Positions 5,169 to 5,889 of a stretch of 5,889 bases of DNA are shown piece by piece. The notes beneath the pieces are model-generated. The model saw nothing but the letters and a program-made list of their open reading frames with translations, was not told where the DNA came from and did no database searches. Within the stretch, counting starts at the first letter, position 1; every line of letters starts with the position of its first letter. The DNA comes from Actinomycetes bacterium (GTDB taxonomy: Bacteria > Actinomycetota > Acidimicrobiia > Acidimicrobiales > RAAP-2): contig JAKBCT010000066.1 of the NCBI GenBank assembly GCA_021807655.1, forward strand, positions 1 through 5,889, given 5' to 3'. Both the position numbers and the translations under genes were made by a program.

Positions 5169-5380
5169 TGCTTCCCGTCTATCCGATTAACGTGTTCTGG
5201 AGCAGCGAAGATGAAGCGTGGGTGGCCGACGTCCCCGACCTGCCGTATTGCTCGGCGCTAGGCGACACACCGCACGACGCCGTGGCCGAAGTCGAGGTTG
5301 CAATTGCTGCGTGGCTTGAGGCTGCATCGTCGAGTGGTCGATCGATACCGCCGCCGTCGTCGCGGATGGCCAGGGCGTGA
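5168..5380 (+). CDS. hicB: HicB-family antitoxin
   Basis: Partner of HicA; HicB binds and blocks the toxin through a degraded RNase H-like fold. The 70 residues show the family pattern: YPINVFWSSEDEAWVADVPD (5-24), then LPYCSALGDTPHDAVAEVEVA (25-45; two strands and the start of the helix) and AIAAWLEAASSSGRSIPPP (45-63), equivalent to the usual ..WLE.A...G.PIP.P ending. This is the short HicB form without a C-terminal DNA-binding domain, so autoregulation, if any, would need another protein or another mode. The last seven residues SSRMARA depart from the ..R..Y. ending I expect in relatives. The chosen start is ATG at 5168, which overlaps the hicA stop as TGATG; a GTG at 5165 would add one residue. 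The gene lies in the same low-GC stretch as hicA. Confidence 0.9.
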   Translation: MLPVYPINVFWSSEDEAWVADVPDLPYCSALGDTPHDAVAEVEVAIAAWLEAASSSGRSIPPPSSRMARA

Positions 5381-5669
5381 GGGCACGCTGAGCGATTGAT
5401 CACTTTCGGGTCGGTCGGATTGCTTCAACTGAGTGTGACACGTGGATTCTTGAATCGGTAGTTGCCCGAACTCGGTTCTTATTTTGTGACCCAAGGTCCA
5501 CTGGTTGCCATCATCTGAACGTTCCTCTCGCTGAACGGGACTCTTCAATGTCTGACGGTACTTTGACCGTCTTCGACGCGTACGGCCGCTTCCCGTGCCA
5601 GTACTCAACGACTCCGGTCCCTGTCCCACAGCGTTTGGCCAGACGAGCACGCCGGCGGCGTCGTCAGAC
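5381..5669 (+). other. Gap of about 290 bp without a convincing gene
   Basis: Between hicB and the glycosyltransferase end I find no protein I can recognise. GC content is about 50% in 5401-5520, rising from about 5570. One plus frame is open from 5392 and one minus frame is open across the whole stretch, but neither shows a family motif, and both run on as antisense into known genes. Small dyads are present: GAAC-TCG-GTTC (5468-5478) followed by TTATTTT, a weak candidate terminator for hicAB, and GACGGT-N6-ACCGTC (5554-5571). Confidence 0.5.
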
Positions 5670-5889
5670 TTACGCTGTGGCGATTGAGGCGGCGACGCTG
5701 GCGGACGTCGGCATTGCGTCGATCTCGTCACGGATGGCGCGGGCGCGTATTCCGTAAGACGTGTCGGAAAGGATCGACCGCAACTCCTCCACCAGTCGGT
5801 TGGGGGTGACCATGTCCGGCGTCAGCATTCGGGCAACTCCCGTGGAGGTGCACGCGCTCGCATTTTCGTGCTGGTCCGCACCCTGGGGA
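5670..5889 (-). CDS. GT1/MGT-family glycosyltransferase, C-terminal end
   Basis: The last 72 residues of a gene entering from the right edge; the stop codon TAA is at 5672-5670 and base 5889 belongs to a codon cut by the edge. The fragment opens with PQGADQHENASAC and GVARMLTPDMVTP, matching the end of the nucleotide-sugar-binding domain of UDP-glycosyltransferases of the MGT type (P.g.DQ..NA.....GvAr.L.....t). The D-Q pair (residues 5-6 of the fragment) is the usual sugar-donor contact. It then continues with the C-terminal helix pattern LVEELRSILSDTSYGIRARAIRDEI (32-56) and IDAMP (56-60), like the ..L..al..lL.d..yr..A..l..ei...P ending of the family. The tail is of normal length, so this end seems intact. 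The gene converges on hicAB. Members glycosylate lipids, antibiotics or small hydrophobic molecules; the acceptor cannot be inferred. Confidence 0.8.
   Translation of the reverse strand, partial: PQGADQHENASACTSTGVARMLTPDMVTPNRLVEELRSILSDTSYGIRARAIRDEIDAMPTSASVAASIATA

Noticed and set aside
5258..5731. Minus-strand frame of 157 codons
   Set aside because: It runs antisense through hicB and out of frame through the glycosyltransferase end, and is low-complexity Arg/Ser/Pro-rich with no recognisable domain.
5548..5757. Plus-strand frame of 69 codons starting with MSDGTLTVFD
   Set aside because: Its second half is antisense to the well-supported glycosyltransferase end, it has an Arg run typical of antisense frames, no good ribosome site and no family motif.
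1..5889. CRISPR array, insertion sequence or transposase
   Set aside because: No regularly spaced repeats, no terminal inverted repeats flanking a gene and no transposase motif were seen on either strand.

Overview
The window looks like chromosomal DNA of a high-GC actinobacterium. The main reasons are a 6C-type small RNA, a MurT/GatD pair, and several start codons placed six bases after a TANNNT -10 box, as in leaderless transcripts. The order cannot be fixed. The deep-branching Acidimicrobiia and relatives are one possibility, but that is a guess.

Layout. Positions 1-1232 (minus) hold a GTG-started LysR-type regulator whose stop overlaps, as ATGA, the start of an AlkA-like DNA glycosylase that runs off the left edge. 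Positions 1233-1414 hold back-to-back promoters. The minus one serves lysR. The plus one drives a short RNA of about 87 nt with two C-loop hairpins, the second being a strong intrinsic terminator; I call this a 6C RNA. Positions 1415-3336 (plus) hold murT and gatD, overlapping by 7 nt, which amidate the glutamate of lipid II. Positions 3290-4669 (minus) hold a small uncharacterised membrane protein followed after 3 nt by a PlsC-type acyltransferase, whose 3' end overlaps gatD by 47 bp tail to tail. Position 4740 starts a tRNA-Val(CAC). Positions 4911-5380 hold a HicA/HicB toxin-antitoxin pair in DNA of clearly lower GC (about 53% by hand count over hicA, against about 67-68% in two sampled rows of murT). 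A stretch of about 290 bp follows with no convincing gene. The last 220 bp hold the C-terminal end of a GT1/MGT-family glycosyltransferase on the minus strand, entering from the right edge.

How it fits together. murT-gatD (peptidoglycan precursor amidation) and the plsC operon (membrane lipid acylation) are both cell-envelope functions on converging operons. The lysR-alkA pair suggests a regulator translated together with a base-excision repair enzyme. The hicAB pair next to a tRNA looks like a small acquired islet, although no attachment repeats or integrase are visible. The most notable element is the 6C RNA, which would be transcribed toward murT but end 21 nt before its start codon.
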